Shown: positions 10,606 through 22,567, counted from the stretch's first letter. The stretch: 64,000 nucleotides of DNA from Erinaceus europaeus (GCF_950295315.1 NC_080172.1:112671512-112735511), one strand, 5' to 3'. The notes: a model not told the origin generated them from the letters alone. Numbers and translations: made by a program.

Positions 10606-10882
10606 AAAAATATATATTTTATTTATTTTCCCTTTTGTTGCCCTTGTTTTTCTTAATTGGTATTGTTGATGTTGTCGTTGTTGGATAGGACAGAGAGAAA
10701 TGGAGAGAGGAGGGGAAGACAGAGAGAGGGAGAAAAAGATAGACACCTGCAGACCTGCTTCACCGCCTGTGAAGTGACTCCCCTGCAGGTGGGGAGCTGG
10801 GGGCTCGAACCGGGATCCATACGCCGGTCCTTGTGCTTTGTGCCACGTGCGCTTAATCCACTGCGCTACCTCCCGACTCCCC
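10606..10882 (-). mobile_element. ERI-type SINE, long form
   Basis: Full-length - strand copy 320 bp downstream of the start-codon exon. Perfect 17-bp target duplication taagctttcctttttaa (10589-10605 and 10883-10899). Confidence 0.96.
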
Positions 10883-11264
10883 TAAGCTTTCCTTTTTAAT
10901 ACTTTTCATTTTATAGTTATACATTGATTAGGATTATAAAATAGGATTGAAATTTATTTTTAGAGGTTGAGGCTGATCAAGTGGTAAACCTTGAACTTTC
11001 CCTACTTGATAAACTTATTCATAGAATGAAAACAGGGGAGCAGATATTGCAATTTAAGATGTGTTTCTCCTTTAATGAAGGTGTTATATAATCCGGAGAT
11101 CAGGCAATTCTGCTCTATTTCTATAACCTCAAGGAATTCTTATAAATAGAGTCAGTTATGAGGTACTTAATATACTCTAAAGTTGGAGTCTTATTTTCTG
11201 GGCTTATTATAATTTCACTAACAATTTAAAAAATTGTGATCAACAGTCAAAAGCATTCCCTTGA

Positions 11265-11532
11265 TAGGTTTTTTTTAAAAAATATTTTTATGTATCTATT
11301 ATTGGATAGAACAGAGAAAAATTGAGAGGGAAAAAGAGATAGGGAGAGAGAGGGGTGGAGAGAAAGAGAGAGATTTACAGCCCTGCTTCACCACTGAAAC
11401 CTTCCCCCCAAAGGTGGGGAACAGGGCCTTGAACCTGGGTCCTTGTCTGTCATGTGTGCAGACTCTGCTCCATGTTGTCTGAGGAGACGTGAACCTTTTG
11501 CACTTAACCAGGTGCTCCACCGCCAGGCCCCC
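11265..11532 (-). mobile_element. ERI-type SINE, short form, with a 39-bp internal insertion
   Basis: Target duplication aaagcattcccttga (11250-11264) versus aaagcatccccttga (11533-11547). The head region carries a foreign segment (about 11461-11500) that is identical to sequence at 11740-11781. Confidence 0.92.
11459..11500. repeat. 42-bp templated insertion, recipient copy
   Basis: Identical over 42 bp to 11740-11781. It lies inside the head of the ERI SINE 11265-11532 and is bounded by tgca on both sides, so the inserted part is about 39 bp. Confidence 0.9.
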
Positions 11533-11739
11533 AAAGCATCCCCTTGAAATCTTTTATCTGTATATGGTTTTAAAACTACAGACTTAAGTGATTTTTTTTT
11601 AGTGCTTAGCCTAAAACTATCAGACGTGAAACCTTCTGTTCTCCTCTCCAACTAATAAAACTCTAAACACCTTTCTATCATTTCTGGGTGCTTCTAAGTG
11701 CACATCAGAAGTTCAGTTTTATTAGGTGGCCAAGTTTAT

Positions 11740-11781
11740 CAGACTCTGCTCCATGTTGTCTGAGGAGACGTGAACCTTTTG
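11740..11781. repeat. 42-bp templated insertion, probable donor copy
   Basis: Same 42 bp in apparently unique intron sequence, 240 bp right of the recipient. Confidence 0.85.
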
Positions 11782-13121
11782 GAATGGGTGCTTTTGATTT
11801 ATTGTCTTTACTTTCTTTATCAATAATACATTTACTTTAGAGGACCTTACATCATAAAAAATATAATCTGGTGAACACATGGCGCACATGGTCCCTATTA
11901 TTTCTGAACTTGCAGATTTACTGACATGCTTTTGAAGGCAAATTATTCTTGAAACGGTGAATGGGGGGAGGGAACAAAACCGGGTAGATTTCCACAGTCA
12001 TTCCCATGTAATCTGCATAGATTTCATTTATTTTCCTGTTTGAAGGTTGACTCTTAGTGTGAACCCGGTCACTCAAAGGTGTCTTGAGGTTTTTTTTGCC
12101 TATGAACTATTAGTAGAGGAATCTTGATTCTTGATGAGAATGTTCTCGAATGTTTCCAGCATGGAATCTAAATATTGGCATTGCTTTTGTTCATCAGGGT
12201 TCATCAATCATTTATTTCAAGTGACTTCAGCTTTTACCACAGACTTAAGAATGCTTTAACTCTTATGTAATATAAGACCAGCAGTATTTGATTTCTAATG
12301 TATCTAGACCTAGACACTGTACACTCTTCTGTAATGTCCCATATATATCAAATCAGCTTTTCAGAAGAGTCATAGCAATAATCATTTTTTTCTGTTTCAT
12401 TTTTTCTTTTGACAACTTTTAATATCATATCTAAAGAGGATTGATTGCCTTTGATGCTTGATACCAAATATCAGTGGAAAAGTGTCCTCTTATGTTTCTA
12501 ATAGCACATTTTTGATTTTTATATAACTTAAATTGTCTGATCATATGAAACTTTCATTTGGATTATAAAAAGTGTTCTTTTTTTAACGATTAAAAATTTT
12601 AGCATCTAAGACAAAACAAAAATTTAGTGCTTTTTTATATTTTAGTTGATTGAGGGGTATTAGTTGTATTTTATTTAGTCCTGATTGTTACATCATGGCA
12701 TAAAGCCTGTGTTTTTCAATAACAGATTTAATAGTTTTTTTTTTTTCCCCAAATTAAGACTTGTGTTTAGCATTTTCCCCTCCCATATTCATCTCATGTT
12801 TATTCAGTGAAAATGAATAGTAAATGTTGGCAAAACTGCACAAAAATCCAGGTATTAAAGATGTCTTAACTTGAATCAGATCAATTTTAATTAAAATATG
12901 TATATTGACTTCTTGGCTTAGTTTATTCTCCCTAGGGATTGATAAACACTGCTGAATTTGAGCTGTCAGAGCCGTCTTATGGGTTTAGTCTCTAAGGTAA
13001 CAGTACAGTTACTCACTTTCACATGTTTGGCAGTTTTGGGGACTGAGAGATCAGATGCTAGGAGTCAACATGCCATGTTGTTAGTGAGTCCTCTAGAAGT
13101 TAACAACAGCTATTGAAGTAG

Positions 13122-13250
13122 CTTTCTTTTTTTTTTTAATTTTTTTTATTTATAGAAAGGAAACATTGACAGGATAAGAAGGGTAAAACTTCGCACAATT
13201 CCCACCACCAGACCTCCATATCCCATCCCCTCCCCTGATAGCTTTCCTAT
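13122..13250 (-). mobile_element. L1 3' UTR fragment
   Basis: Poly(T), then the 3' UTR segment with aaaggaaacattgacagg and cacaattcccaccaccag, seen in reverse in several other copies. It abuts another L1 piece at 13251. Confidence 0.85.
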
Positions 13251-14227
13251 TCTTTTTTTTTTTCTTAATTTCTTTATTGGGGAATTAATGTTTACATTCC
13301 AGAGTAAATACAATAGTTTCTACATGCATAACATTTGCCAGTTTTCCATATAACAATACAACCTCCACTAGGTCCTTTATCATCCTTTTTGGACCTGTGT
13401 TCCCCCACCCCCACCCCAAACCCCAGAGTCTTTTACTTGGGTGAAATACGCCAATTCCTCTGATCTTGTTTTTCAACCTGCCTGAGAGTGAGGTCATCCC
13501 ATATTCATCCTTCTGTTTCTGACTTATTTCACATAACATGAATTTTTCAAGGTCCATCCAAGATCGAAACGGTATAGTCACCATTTTTTATAGCTGAGTA
13601 GTATTCCATTGTGTGTATAGATCACAACTTGCTCAGCCACTCATTTGTTGTTGGTCACCTGGGTTGCTTCCAGGTTTTGGCTATTACAAATTGTGCTGAT
13701 AAGAACATATGCGTGCACAGATCTTTTTGGATGGATGTGTTGGGTTCCTTAGGATATATCCCCAGGAGAGGAATTGCAGGATCATAGGTTAGGTCCATTT
13801 CTAGCCTTCTGTGAGTTCTCCAGACTGTTCTCCACAGAGGTTGGACCCATTGACATTCCCACCAGCAATGTAGGAGGGTTCCTTTGACCCCACACCCTCT
13901 CCAGCATTTGCTGCTGTTACCTTTTCTGATGTATGACATTCTCACAGGAGTGAAGTGATATCTCATTGTTGTCTTTATTAGCATTTCTCTGACAATCAAA
14001 GACGTGGAGCATTTTTTTTCATGTGTTTCTTGGCCTTTTGGATCTCTTCTGTGGTGAATATTCTGTCCATGTCCTCTCCCTATTTTTGCATGGGGATATT
14101 TGTTTTCTTGTTGTTGAGTTTGGCAAGCTCTTTATTTATTTTGGTTATTAGGCTCTTGTATGTATGGCATGTAAAGGTCTTCTCCCATTCTGTGGGAAGT
14201 ATCTTTCTGAACTGCTCAGCTTGAACA
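13251..14227 (-). mobile_element. L1 fragment with ORF2 C-terminus
   Basis: A - strand L1 with poly(A), 3' UTR and the 3' part of ORF2. The - strand frame 13655-13999 translates to a piece containing [20 protein letters not shown] and [15 protein letters not shown], the conserved C-terminal region of L1 ORF2p with its Cys/His motif. It is 5'-truncated and dead, with no reverse transcriptase domain present. Confidence 0.93.
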
Positions 14228-14384
14228 GTGTTTGTTCTGATTTGTTCCTGGTGCTGTCACTTGCTAAGCTCTCCTTGTTCTAACCCCAGCCTTGGGCTTC
14301 ACAAGGACCTCCCATCTCTAAGTTTTTGTCCTTTCTTTTCTGAACTGTTCTCACTCAGTACTTCTCCATCCCCCCCAACCCCCT

Positions 14385-14500
14385 TTTTTATAATTTATTT
14401 TAAAAAAATCTTTTATTTTGACTAGTGATTTAATAATGGTCTGCAGGATTATAAGATTATAAATTCCCTCTTTTGTACCATCTCTTCTCTTCCCTATTTA
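14385..14500 (-). mobile_element. Old L1-type 3' fragment
   Basis: Contains gtgatttaataatggt and gattataagattataaatt-like sequence, shared with the older L1 copies at 44721 and 46655. Borders approximate. Confidence 0.5.
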
Positions 14501-14532
14501 GAGCCTACTTAGCTTTGCATGTGAACTTTTTT

Positions 14533-14656
14533 TTTTTTATATACCAGAGCACTGCTCAGCTCTGGCTTTTGGTGGTGGGGGGTTTTGAACCTGGGCCTTT
14601 GGAGCCTCAGGCATGAGAGTTGTTTGCAGAACCATTGTGCTATCTACCCACGCCCA
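14533..14656 (-). mobile_element. tRNA-derived SINE, type B
   Basis: Target duplication catgtgaactttttt (14518-14532 and 14657-14671); internal ccagagcactgctcagctct. Confidence 0.93.
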
Positions 14657-15019
14657 CATGTGAACTTTTTTTCCTTGCTAATGATGCAAGGCTTGGTTGA
14701 CAGATGAGGGGTGTAGTCACTATCTCCTCCCCTTGATTTCCATTTTCAAATCATAGGTATCATAGGAATCTACCGGTTCCATTAGCATCCCATACTCAGT
14801 CCATTACTCCACATTTAAAAAAAAAAAAAGATTTACTAAATTGGCTATTTATTTTATGAGAAAGAGGTGGATGGGTCAACCTCAGCACTACCATGGCATT
14901 CTGTGTGCATAGAAGGGATCTAGGAGCTCAGACATGCAAAGTATTTGATCTACTCTGCATTGCTTCATGCTTAGAATGAAGCATGTGGCCTCAGCCACCT
15001 CCATCTATCTCACTGTCTA

Positions 15020-15170
15020 ATCTTTTTTTTTTTTAATTTCTTTATTGGGGGATTAATGTTTTACATTCGACAGTAAATACAGTAGTTTCTACATACATAA
15101 CATTTCTCAGCTTTCCATATAACAATACAACTCCCACTAGGTCCCCTGTCATCCTTTTTGGACATGTATT
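15020..15170 (-). mobile_element. L1 3' end fragment
   Basis: Poly(T), then tttctttattgggggattaa and the 3' UTR with aacaatacaactcccactag; the same 3' end as 6956-7171 in the opposite orientation. Confidence 0.87.
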
Positions 15171-15224
15171 GTAGGTGGTAAAGGCCATGAGATGTTTTAC
15201 TGTGGAAAAAGCAACAGCCAAGTA

Positions 15225-15365
15225 CATTGCCTCATTCAGACTTCATAACCACTCTGTGAAGTGTAAATACTTTTAACTTTGTAGATCAAATCCCAGGAAA
15301 GTGTCTATGGCTTGCCTGGAATCATGCAAACAATAAATGACAGAGCTCTGATTCAAACAACAAGT
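15225..15365 (-). mobile_element. MIR
   Basis: Reverse MIR signature: cataaccactctgtgaagtg, aaatcccaggaaagtgtc, then atgacagagctctgattcaa. Confidence 0.65.
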
Positions 15366-15841
15366 GAAAGAATTCTGTCAGATTCCCAAAACCAGCTTCT
15401 TAATCAACACTGCTATATCAGAATAAGTGAGTTTATATGTTGGTAACCATGGCACAATTCTAAAATGACAGGGCTCTAATGTAGCAAGCACTTGCTTCTT
15501 GTTTTTACTGCATATCTAGTCGCGAAACTACTATTGTAGTTACTTCTAGGATGAGGGAGCCTTTATTTCACCACACGTCACTTATTAGAGATGTTTTTTT
15601 CCAGAGGTAGTCACATGTAATTTAAAACGTAGGTAGGGGAGACAGAGCAGTACATCCCTGTCAGGTGGTTGGGAAAAGAGAACTGACATTTGGGTCCAGC
15701 CCTAAGGATTTTTTTTTTTTTCTGACTGCATTGAGATGTAATTGACATAGTACTATGTAAACTTAAGCTTCCATGGTTTAGCATAATTGCTTGGATTACT
15801 AATCTTTTGAGTCACACTTAGGTTTTTAAGAGAGTCCTTTT

Positions 15842-16023
15842 AAATTTAAATTTATTATTTACAGGATAGGGATAGAGAGAAATTGAGAGGGAAGGGGGAG
15901 ATGGAGGAGAGAGGAAAGGGGAGAGGCAGAGGCAGAGACTGGCAGCACTGCTTCAATGCTTGTGAAGCTTTTCTCCCATAGGTGGGGACCACAGGCTTGA
16001 ACCCAGGTCCTTGCACTGCAACC
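15842..16023 (-). mobile_element. ERI-type SINE, short form, truncated
   Basis: acaggatagggatagagaga, gaagcttttctcccataggt, ggcttgaacccaggtccttg; it stops inside the head and abuts an opposite copy. Confidence 0.88.
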
Positions 16024-16180
16024 ATGCCCCTAATGGAAGCTTTGCTCCCTACCTATGGAGGGGAGCTTCTTGGGTGATGAAGCAGGGCTACAGGTGTCTG
16101 TCTCTCTCTCTCTTCTTCTCTATCTCCCTCTCCCCTCTGATTTCTCTGTCTCTATCCAATATATAAAATATTAAACAAAT
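16024..16180 (+). mobile_element. ERI-type SINE, short form, head missing
   Basis: ctccctacctatggagggga, gatgaagcagggctacaggt, tctctgtctctatccaatat. It is inverted relative to the copy on its left. Confidence 0.85.
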
Positions 16181-16943
16181 AACTTTCTGCAAAACTCAAA
16201 AAATTACTACTAGTATTTGGAACTCTCTGCTAGTATTATTTATGTTTTATGATTGCAGCATCTTTTCATCCTAACTGAATCTCTGTGATGCTGCTAGTAA
16301 CTAGTGGGAAAGCAATTTAGCTTCCCAAACTTGTTCTTCAAATTTGACATATTAAAATTCATAAAAGAATATTTTTAATTACTTGATGCTACAAATACAA
16401 CCCTGTGAACTATGGCAAGCCACAGTTCAATTATCTTAAGTGCTCTCTGAACCTTCATTTATCCTGTTGAGACTGCGTGCCAGTCTCCTGTGGGTTCTGT
16501 AGTAAGCCAGATTCAGCAAGGGCTCTGTAACTTGCATTTTCAGAGAGGCAGTTTAAAAAAGCAAGAAGACCAGAAGAGCAAATTCAAGTAATGAACAGTG
16601 AGCCAAGATAATGTTGGAAAGAGTGATAGGTAGAAGTGTGAAAAAAGACACACGTAATAACCAAGAACTGGATATGTGATGATTTGTGGAAAGAGAATTA
16701 GGCTGAGTGAACAGAAAGTTCAAAGACCCTGAGGTAGGAATGAACTTGCTGGTTCAGAATGCTAACCAGGCACTGGAGCTTGGTCTTGGGGATTCTGAGA
16801 GAAAATGAAATTGATGTGAAAGACAAAGATCAGACTTCTAGAGCCTTAAGGGCCCTGGGAAGAGGTCTATTTTATTCTGAGTGTGATAGGCAACCACTAG
16901 ATAGTAATATAATCAGATTCTGTTTCTAAAAAGTAGCACTCTT

Positions 16944-17977
16944 GGGAGTCTGGTGGTAGCGCAACAGGTTAAGTGCACGTGGCGCGAAGCACAGAGACCC
17001 ACATAAGGATCCCGGTTTGAGCCCCCAGCTCCCCACCTGCAGGGGAGTCGCTTCACAGGTGGTGAAGCAGGTCTGCAGGTGTCTGTCTTTCTCTCCTCCT
17101 CTCTGTCTTCCCCTCCTCTCTCCATTTCTTTCTGTCCTATCCAACAATGATGACATCATCAACTTTCGGGGTGTCTCTCTCCTTCTCCGGCCGGGTGGCC
17201 TCCTGGGGAAAGGTAACGGGCTGGTTCTTTCTCTCTCACGACAGGGGTGACACGAAGTAAAAGACACCAGGGAACTCTTAGCGTGAATCTAGAATCTGAG
17301 TCCTTGAGTCCCAGAATCCTAGAGTCCGTTTATTAGCAAAGTGGACATGAGTTAAATAGAAAAGCAATGAAGTTAATTATTGTTGAAATATGACAGAAAT
17401 TACAGGTTTCTTAACAGTCAGCATGCCCCTAAGGTAGGGGGTTGGTATGACAGGAATTGATGAGATACAAGACAGTTATTCTCCATAACACAAGCAACTT
17501 AATTATCCAAAGGTATTTGAGAGAAGCATAGGGGTTAAACCAGTAGGGTGAGACAGAGAGAAGATGAATATCAAAAGGCCATATAGTTTGGAATTTCTCT
17601 TGTCTGGGGTCTGAGGTGTGTGATGAAGTGTGTGATAAGGTGTGTTCTTCTGTGATCAGAAGGTGACTTTGAATGAGTGAATCTGCGGCCATGTGGCCTG
17701 CGGTTAATGGAGGGAAGTACTGGGGTATCTGTGGGCCTGAGAGTCAAGAAGGAAGGAACCAAGTCTGAGTTTCCCCCTTATGCTCACCTCGGTTGAGAGA
17801 GACTTACCAAGAGGTTATCTTCTCAGACCTCCATCCAAAGATGGGGGTGGTTCTCCCTAAGCTCTATCAGGCTCACACATGTTCCCAACAATCAACAACA
17901 ACAATAATAACTATAATAATAAAACAACTAGGGCAACAAAAGGGAAAATAAATAAATAAATAAATAAACAAACAAAC
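16944..17977 (+). mobile_element. ERI-type SINE, long form, split by an LTR
   Basis: Head and body at 16944-17163, tail resuming at 17897. The solo LTR 17164-17890 lies between. The SINE target duplication is agcactctt (16935-16943 and 17978-17986). Confidence 0.93.
17164..17890 (-). mobile_element. Solo LTR inside an ERI SINE (second LTR family)
   Basis: A 727-bp block splits a + strand ERI SINE within its CAA-rich tail and is flanked by the perfect 6-bp repeat atcaac (17158-17163 and 17891-17896). On the - strand it starts TGTTGGGAAC and carries an AATAAA polyadenylation signal around 17325-17335, followed by about 160 nt that would be R-U5. The start resembles that of the LTR at 3588-4006, but the rest does not align by eye. 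The far end reads CCCCGAAA rather than the canonical CA. No gag, pol or env sequence is attached. Confidence 0.8.
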
Positions 17978-18126
17978 AGCACTCTTACTCTGCTGTGGAG
18001 ACTGGACTGTAGGGGTGCTGGAATGGGATGCTGTGTTTACTCACTGTTGAGACTAACACCACATTCATGCCAGTTGCTTCAGCTGGATAGCTCATTGGAC
18101 TTGTCAACTTTTTGAAAGGAGAAGAC

Positions 18127-18233
18127 TTTTTTTTAATTGAGGGGGTTAATGCTTTACAGTATGATCACTGACAGCATACAACTTCATTATATAATAGGCC
18201 CCCAGAGTTCTCTTCCTAACATCCCTTGAAACG
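18127..18233 (-). mobile_element. Old L1 3' end fragment
   Basis: Poly(T), then aattgagggggttaatgctt, a diverged version of the L1 3' end. Its right border fades into unique sequence. Confidence 0.55.
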
Positions 18234-18574
18234 AGGAACATTTTTATGAGTTTCAGGTCAATTTGACTACTGTTTTCCCAAATATGTGTGTCCTTCACTC
18301 TTACTTTGCAGTAATACTCATTCCTTGTCAGAATTCAGCTTAATGCTGTGTCAGTAATCTGAAGCCTTTCAGATATGCCCCATAATAGTCACATATATCA
18401 TCTGCAAGTCTTAAGTAAAAGGGAGTTGGTCAGAGAAGTTTCCAGTATTCTGATCCTTTTTTTACTACTCCATGTCTTTTGTGGGTAACAATAATAGCTG
18501 TTAATATATACTTGATATGAATATGCTCTGGTGTGCTCTTAATATTAAGCAATATTTAATCTCTTTTTAGTTTT

Positions 18575-18740
18575 TTGTTATCCTCCTTTATTTATTGGGT
18601 AGAGACAGCCAGAAATTGAGAAGGAAGGGAGTGGTAGAGAAGGAGAGAGAAAGAGACACCTGCAGCCCTGCTTCAGCACTCGCAAAGCTTTTCCCCTGCA
18701 GGTGGGGACAGGGAACTCGAACCTGGGTTCTTGTGCACAA
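18575..18740 (-). mobile_element. ERI-type SINE, short form, truncated
   Basis: attgggtagagacagccaga, cacctgcagccctgcttcag, gaactcgaacctgggttctt; most of the head is lost against an L1 fragment. Confidence 0.88.
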
Positions 18741-18747
18741 GGTTTTA

Positions 18748-18925
18748 ACTGTTACAAATTGTGTGTGCTGTGAACATAGTTATACACAGATGTTTTTGGA
18801 TGGGTGTGTTTTGTTCCTTAGGATATGTCCCCAGTACCATTTACAGAAGAGACTCACTCTCCTTTGTTCATTTAATAGTTTGGACTCCCTGGTCAAAAAA
18901 GTAGATGACTGTAGGTGTGGAAACC
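18748..18925 (-). mobile_element. L1 ORF2 fragment
   Basis: Contains gttacaaattgtg, gatgtttttggatgggtgtg and ttccttaggatatgtcccca, matching the ORF2 C-terminal region seen at 13680-13765. A deletion joins it to another part of ORF2. It abuts an ERI SINE on the left. Confidence 0.75.
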
Positions 18926-18932
18926 TTAGTTA

Positions 18933-18975
18933 AAAAAAAATTATTTTAGTGAGTCTCCCCCCCCCACACACACAC

Positions 18976-19022
<47 letters not shown>

Positions 19023-19150
19023 TACACAGGGAGAGGGAGAGAGAACACTGCTCAGCTCTGGCTTGAGGTGATGCTAAGGATTGAACCCGGGACCTCAGAC
19101 CCTCAGGCATGAAAAGTCTCTTGCATCACCATCATGCTCTCTCCCCAGCC
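18933..19150 (-). mobile_element. tRNA-derived SINE, type B, with CA repeat in its tail
   Basis: gagaacactgctcagctctg, ggattgaacccgggacctca; a CA microsatellite (18965-19026) occupies the tail side. Confidence 0.88.
18965..19026. repeat. CA microsatellite
   Basis: CA repeat with a few interruptions, in the tail of a type B SINE. Confidence 0.95.
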
Positions 19151-19522
19151 CACTGATGAGCTCTCTATGGATTGGCTTTTTTTTTTTTCCATTCCAGAAC
19201 TTGTTGTAAATGGTATCATGTACTATGGACTCTTGTGTTTGTTTCCTTTTAGTCATTGTACTGTTTCTGATTTTTATTCACGTTATGAAGAATCTATTCA
19301 TTTTATAGACAATATTTTATGGAATGCTATTTAACCTGGATAAATCTGTTCTTAATCGTATTTCTAAAGATTTGGTAAAATTCCAGAGCCGTCAAGATGG
19401 CTTTTGATCCATCATTTTAAGTATTTTCGCTCTTTTTTTTTTTTCCTAGCCGTAAAGCATCAGTGTGTAAAAGGTTGCTATTGTTGTATGTTATTATCTT
19501 TTTTCAAATGATAGTCTTTATT

Positions 19523-19702
19523 TTTTTAAGTATTTTATTTGTTTAATTTTTGAGAGAGATGCAGAGAGAGAAAGACACAGAGAGAAACACCAGAGCCCTG
19601 CTCAGCTCTGGTTTATGGTGTTGCAGGGGATTGAACCTGGGACTTCAGAGCCTCAGGCATGAGAGTCTCTTTGCATAACCACTATGCCATCTACCCCTGC
19701 CC
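19523..19702 (-). mobile_element. tRNA-derived SINE, type B, long tail form
   Basis: tattttatttgtttaatttt, gagagaaagacacagagaga, ccagagccctgctcagctct, and gggattgaacctgggacttc. Confidence 0.92.
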
Positions 19703-19799
19703 ACATGTTGTTATCTTAATGTAGCACTCAGAGCAAATGCAGGACTTGGTGCATATGGCCCACAACTGGACTGCCTCCCAAGTTTTCTATTGCATGTTT

Positions 19800-19955
19800 T
19801 TAAATGGGGGAGGGGGCACGGGGAGACACCAAACCACTGTTGCCTAGAGTGACACTTGTTCCTGTCCTGGGTTCTTGGATGTAGTGCCAGGGATCAAACC
19901 CAGGCACTACATGAAATGTATGTGCTCTTAGATACCTTCCTGACCTTCTCAAGCA
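19800..19955 (-). mobile_element. Possible older tRNA-type SINE
   Basis: gggagacaccaaaccactgt, then gggatcaaacccaggcacta, a clear reversed B box. Borders uncertain. Confidence 0.45.
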
Positions 19956-20772
19956 ATTTAAAATAAAGACTGCCGAGTAAGGGGATTCCTCTTTGTTGTG
20001 GCTTTTAACCTCTGTAAGTGTATAGTTTAGGAAATTGACATGTTTGATAATGGTGCCATTGAAGTCTCATTTTGAGTCTTGCATTCTCATAAGGAAATGA
20101 TTGTTTTTTGTTTTTTTTTTTTATAAAATCTGGGATATTGTCATTCTGAAGGAAAATATTAGATTATTACTGAAAAATTTCAAAAGTGATCTGAATAGCA
20201 ATTTTTAATGTAAATATAACAGGAGTGGTGAGCGGGATGCCATTTTGCTATTCTGATATCACTGCTTTGGCAGAGAAGGAGCTAATGACTGTTAGCTCCA
20301 CTGGTACCTGCCTAATAGGAAACCCAGTGCGAATGCTATCATCATCAGCATCATTGCCATTTTAAACCCAGACATAAGTCTTGGTTCTGGTTTACAAGAT
20401 GCTTTCTTATCACTGTTACTTTTGGAGTTCAGACTCAAATATCCCTTGTTTAGGCTGTTAGAGAAGCCTCCTAACCGATTGCTTAATTAGACCATTCCTA
20501 TGTGACTTAAGTACTTGATGTATACAGCATAAGACTGACCCGTATAGGGAATCAGAACAGTAGACAGCACTGGCCATGGGCTGTTAGTAATGTCTTCATG
20601 GATGAGCTGGACTCTGAGCTGGATGCAGAGGACACTGACTGGGCACAAGAATTGAGGGCCAGAAAGACCAGTAGCCCGGGCTGTTCTCTGCTGAGAGCCG
20701 TCACTATAGAATATCCAGAGTAGTACCAGGATCAGATCTGATGAGGGAGAAGAGACCTGGGGAGGAACTTTT

Positions 20773-20987
20773 GTTTTCTTGATTTATTTAATAGGACAGA
20801 GAGAAATGGGGTGGGGAGGGGGGGCTGGGGTGGATAAAGAGGGGAAGAGAAAGAGAGACACCTGTAGCACTTACTCGCTAATGGTGATGCTTTCCTTCTG
20901 CAGGTGAGGACGGGGGGGGGGGGGGCGTTGAACCTGGGTCCTTGTACATGCTCAATGTGTGTGCTCATGCCACTGCCTGACCCCTCA
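20773..20987 (-). mobile_element. ERI-type SINE, short form
   Basis: Target duplication gggaggaactttt (20760-20772 and 20988-21000). Contains a 13-base or longer G run near 20911. Confidence 0.92.
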
Positions 20988-21269
20988 GGGAGGAACTTTT
21001 AAGAGCAAGATGAGGGTTAGTCTGTGATTTTTTTTTCTAATAGAATTAAAAAATAATAATAATGCTGTGGGGAGACAAGCAAGCTACCTCTTCCTGGTCT
21101 TCAGCTGTGCGCTTTGCTGTGTTGGGTGAATATGGTTTGAGCAGCTGCAACTCACTTTGCCAGGAAGTCACTGGGAAGTGGTAGAAAACTCCTTTGTGGT
21201 CTTACTCCCATCCTGTTACCACTCCACATCAGACATATGTTGAAAGCACTCAAGAACCTAAGTTCGGGC

Positions 21270-21568
21270 CGCTTGGGTGGTGGTGTACCTGGATAAGCAC
21301 ACATAGTACAATGAGAAAGGATATGCGCATGGACCTGGGTTCTAATCCCAGCTCCCCACCTGTAGCACTTCATGAGCAGTAAAGAGGTGTCTTATCTTTC
21401 TCTCCCTCTTTCTGTCTCCTCATACTCTCTCAGTTTCTCTCTGTGCTATCTAATAAAAATAATAAATAAAAAAATAAATAGGAAAAATAAAGAAGTGGTA
21501 GACTCGTAGTGCTGGCACCGAGTCCCAGTGACTGGAGGCAAAAAAAAAATAAAAAACAAACAAAAAAA
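21270..21568 (+). mobile_element. ERI-type SINE, short form with hairpin tail module
   Basis: Head cttgggtggtggtgtacctg, body, tail of AATAAA repeats, then agtggtagactcgtagtgct...gactggaggc and poly(A). The left half of the hairpin is decayed. Confidence 0.88.
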
Positions 21569-22510
21569 GTCTCAAGTTTCTTGCCTTTCATTGGGTCTTG
21601 AATGTCTTTAAAACCAGTAGAGGAATGCTAGGATTTTTTGTCTAAGAAGTTCTATAAAAGTGGTTGGAACCAGATGCTTTCTATGATGATGAGTCAGAGG
21701 GTTTTAGAGAATACACTGGAAACCAAGAAGATCTTCTCACTTCATTTCCTCAGTCCCCTCAAATTCTGTGGGTCCCTGTCACCCTCCCAGTGTAACCCTG
21801 TCTGCACTCTGTCTCCAGGGCTCTGCAGACTCTGCCAGTGGCCACCTTTGCTTGTCCATAGTTTGTTCTCAGCTGGAACAGTTGCCTCTTTTTGCTCTTG
21901 AACATGCCAGATCTTCTTTATCTCTTTGAGATGTTTTCCTGGGAAGTTAGTTCTTGACATTTGACTGCCCTTCCTCTTTCAAGTTCAAGTCTCTGTCACC
22001 TGCTCTGAGATTCCTTTTGCTCCCCCTCCCCCTTACAGTACTTTCCCTTTTCTCCACTACTCTATACAGTGTAAAGCCTATAGTGTCTCTACCTTATCTG
22101 TTTACTATTCTCTTTATTTCATCGGTCTCTGTGGAGCTTCCTGTCAGTTTCCCACCTTAAATGAATCAGCCTAGAAAGTGAAAAACCAAAGAAACAAAAT
22201 GCCATAATGGGACAGGACTCTTTCTTCCTGGCTGCTACTTTCCTGGATAGTGTGGTGTTAGCACGTGGGGTGAGTGCAGTTTGCGATACTATTTCATTGT
22301 GAAGGACGGGACGATGGTGACAGTACGGACTGTAGAAGGGATTAGATGGAACAGAATTTGACTCTCACCAGCATTAGACCTTGATGACCACTCTCCCTTC
22401 ATCGAACCCTTTCCCATCGTTTCTCACCCCCGTGCTCTTGGTGTCTCTCCTTCCTCTGCCATGATTTCTGTATACGAAATATAACAGCAACAATAGCAAC
22501 AAAAAATGAT

Positions 22511-22556
22511 CCTTGTTTGAGGAGGAAACAATGTGCCTTGTTTGAGGAGGAAGCAG
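22511..22556. repeat. 25-bp tandem duplication
   Basis: ccttgtttgaggagga occurs at 22511 and again at 22536, just left of the L1 fragment. Confidence 0.75.
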
Positions 22557-22567
22557 TCCTTACCCAC

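Noticed and set aside
13655..13999. 114-codon - strand open frame
   Set aside because: It is the C-terminal remnant of L1 ORF2, not a host gene.
14818..15010. Possible old SINE after an A-run
   Set aside because: A faint tRNA-SINE order but no clear A or B box and no target duplication.
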